Under the pieces are notes generated by a model. That model was not told where the DNA came from and ran no database searches. It saw only the letters and a program-made list of their open reading frames with translations. The position numbers and the translations under genes were made by a program. Shown here piece by piece: positions 5,563 through 5,604 of a stretch of 5,604 nt of DNA (position 1 is the stretch's first letter; each line of letters starts with the position of its first letter). The stretch is from a bacterium (GTDB taxonomy: Bacteria > Patescibacteriota > Minisyncoccia > Phycocordibacterales > 2-02-FULL-43-11): the NCBI GenBank assembly GCA_021814895.1, contig JAKAHN010000056.1:1-5604 (forward strand), given 5' to 3'.

Positions 5563-5569
5563 ATATAAT
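5542..5569 (+). promoter_or_regulatory. Promoter of a transcription unit starting at the right edge
   Basis: TTGCTA (5542-5547) and a perfect TATAAT (5564-5569) are separated by 16 bp. The predicted transcription start is near 5576. The remaining 28 bases contain GGAAG and GAGG (5586-5595), which could be a ribosome site for a gene starting outside the window. The ATG at 5574 lies at or before the predicted start and is unlikely to be used. The gene or RNA it drives cannot be identified. Confidence 0.6.
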
Positions 5570-5604
5570 TCAAATGTTATTTGTAGGAAGTGAGGTTAGA
5601 TTCC

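Noticed and set aside
1..5604. CRISPR arrays, tRNA or rRNA genes, insertion sequences and toxin-antitoxin pairs.
   Set aside because: I saw no regularly spaced repeats, no transposase or terminal repeats with target duplications, no cloverleaf-like or rRNA-like segments, and no recognisable toxin or antitoxin motifs.

Overview
The window looks like a chromosomal segment of a Patescibacteria (CPR) bacterium, most likely of Parcubacteria type. This is inferred from style, not from a marker gene. The genome is moderately AT-rich with short intergenic gaps and starts that often lack a Shine-Dalgarno. It has a multi-TM sensor kinase without a partner regulator, and small exported helical proteins of a kind I associate with that radiation. 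TGA ends the gene at 505-1251 and tryptophan is read from TGG, so the standard bacterial code applies, not the TGA-glycine code of Gracilibacteria/SR1.

Layout: positions 1-2377 hold three plus-strand genes. They are the C-terminal half of tryptophanyl-tRNA synthetase (trpS), an endonuclease/exonuclease/phosphatase (EEP) family enzyme that starts on the base after the trpS stop codon and in the same frame, and a seven-TM membrane protein with an extracytoplasmic DUF2914-like domain. A minus-strand histidine kinase (2400-3965) converges on them. It has nine predicted TM segments and an intact ATP-binding domain, but a lysine follows the phospho-accepting histidine.

The 199-bp gap at 3966-4164 separates the kinase from two divergent plus-strand genes. 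It carries a good extended -10 box, a hairpin just after the predicted transcription start that buries a Shine-Dalgarno, a possible 10-codon leader ORF, and a weak helix that would cover the next start codon. The divergent genes encode an 88-residue membrane-anchored acidic protein (4165-4431) and a 313-residue signal-peptide-bearing helical protein (4498-5439). A strong 17-bp hairpin terminator (5464-5502) closes this unit. A new promoter (5542-5569) then points out of the right edge.

The most interesting hypothesis is that the kinase and the two divergent envelope proteins form a local sensing/envelope module with a structured leader RNA. The arrangement is visible; the functional link is inference. 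The rest looks ordinary for a streamlined genome.
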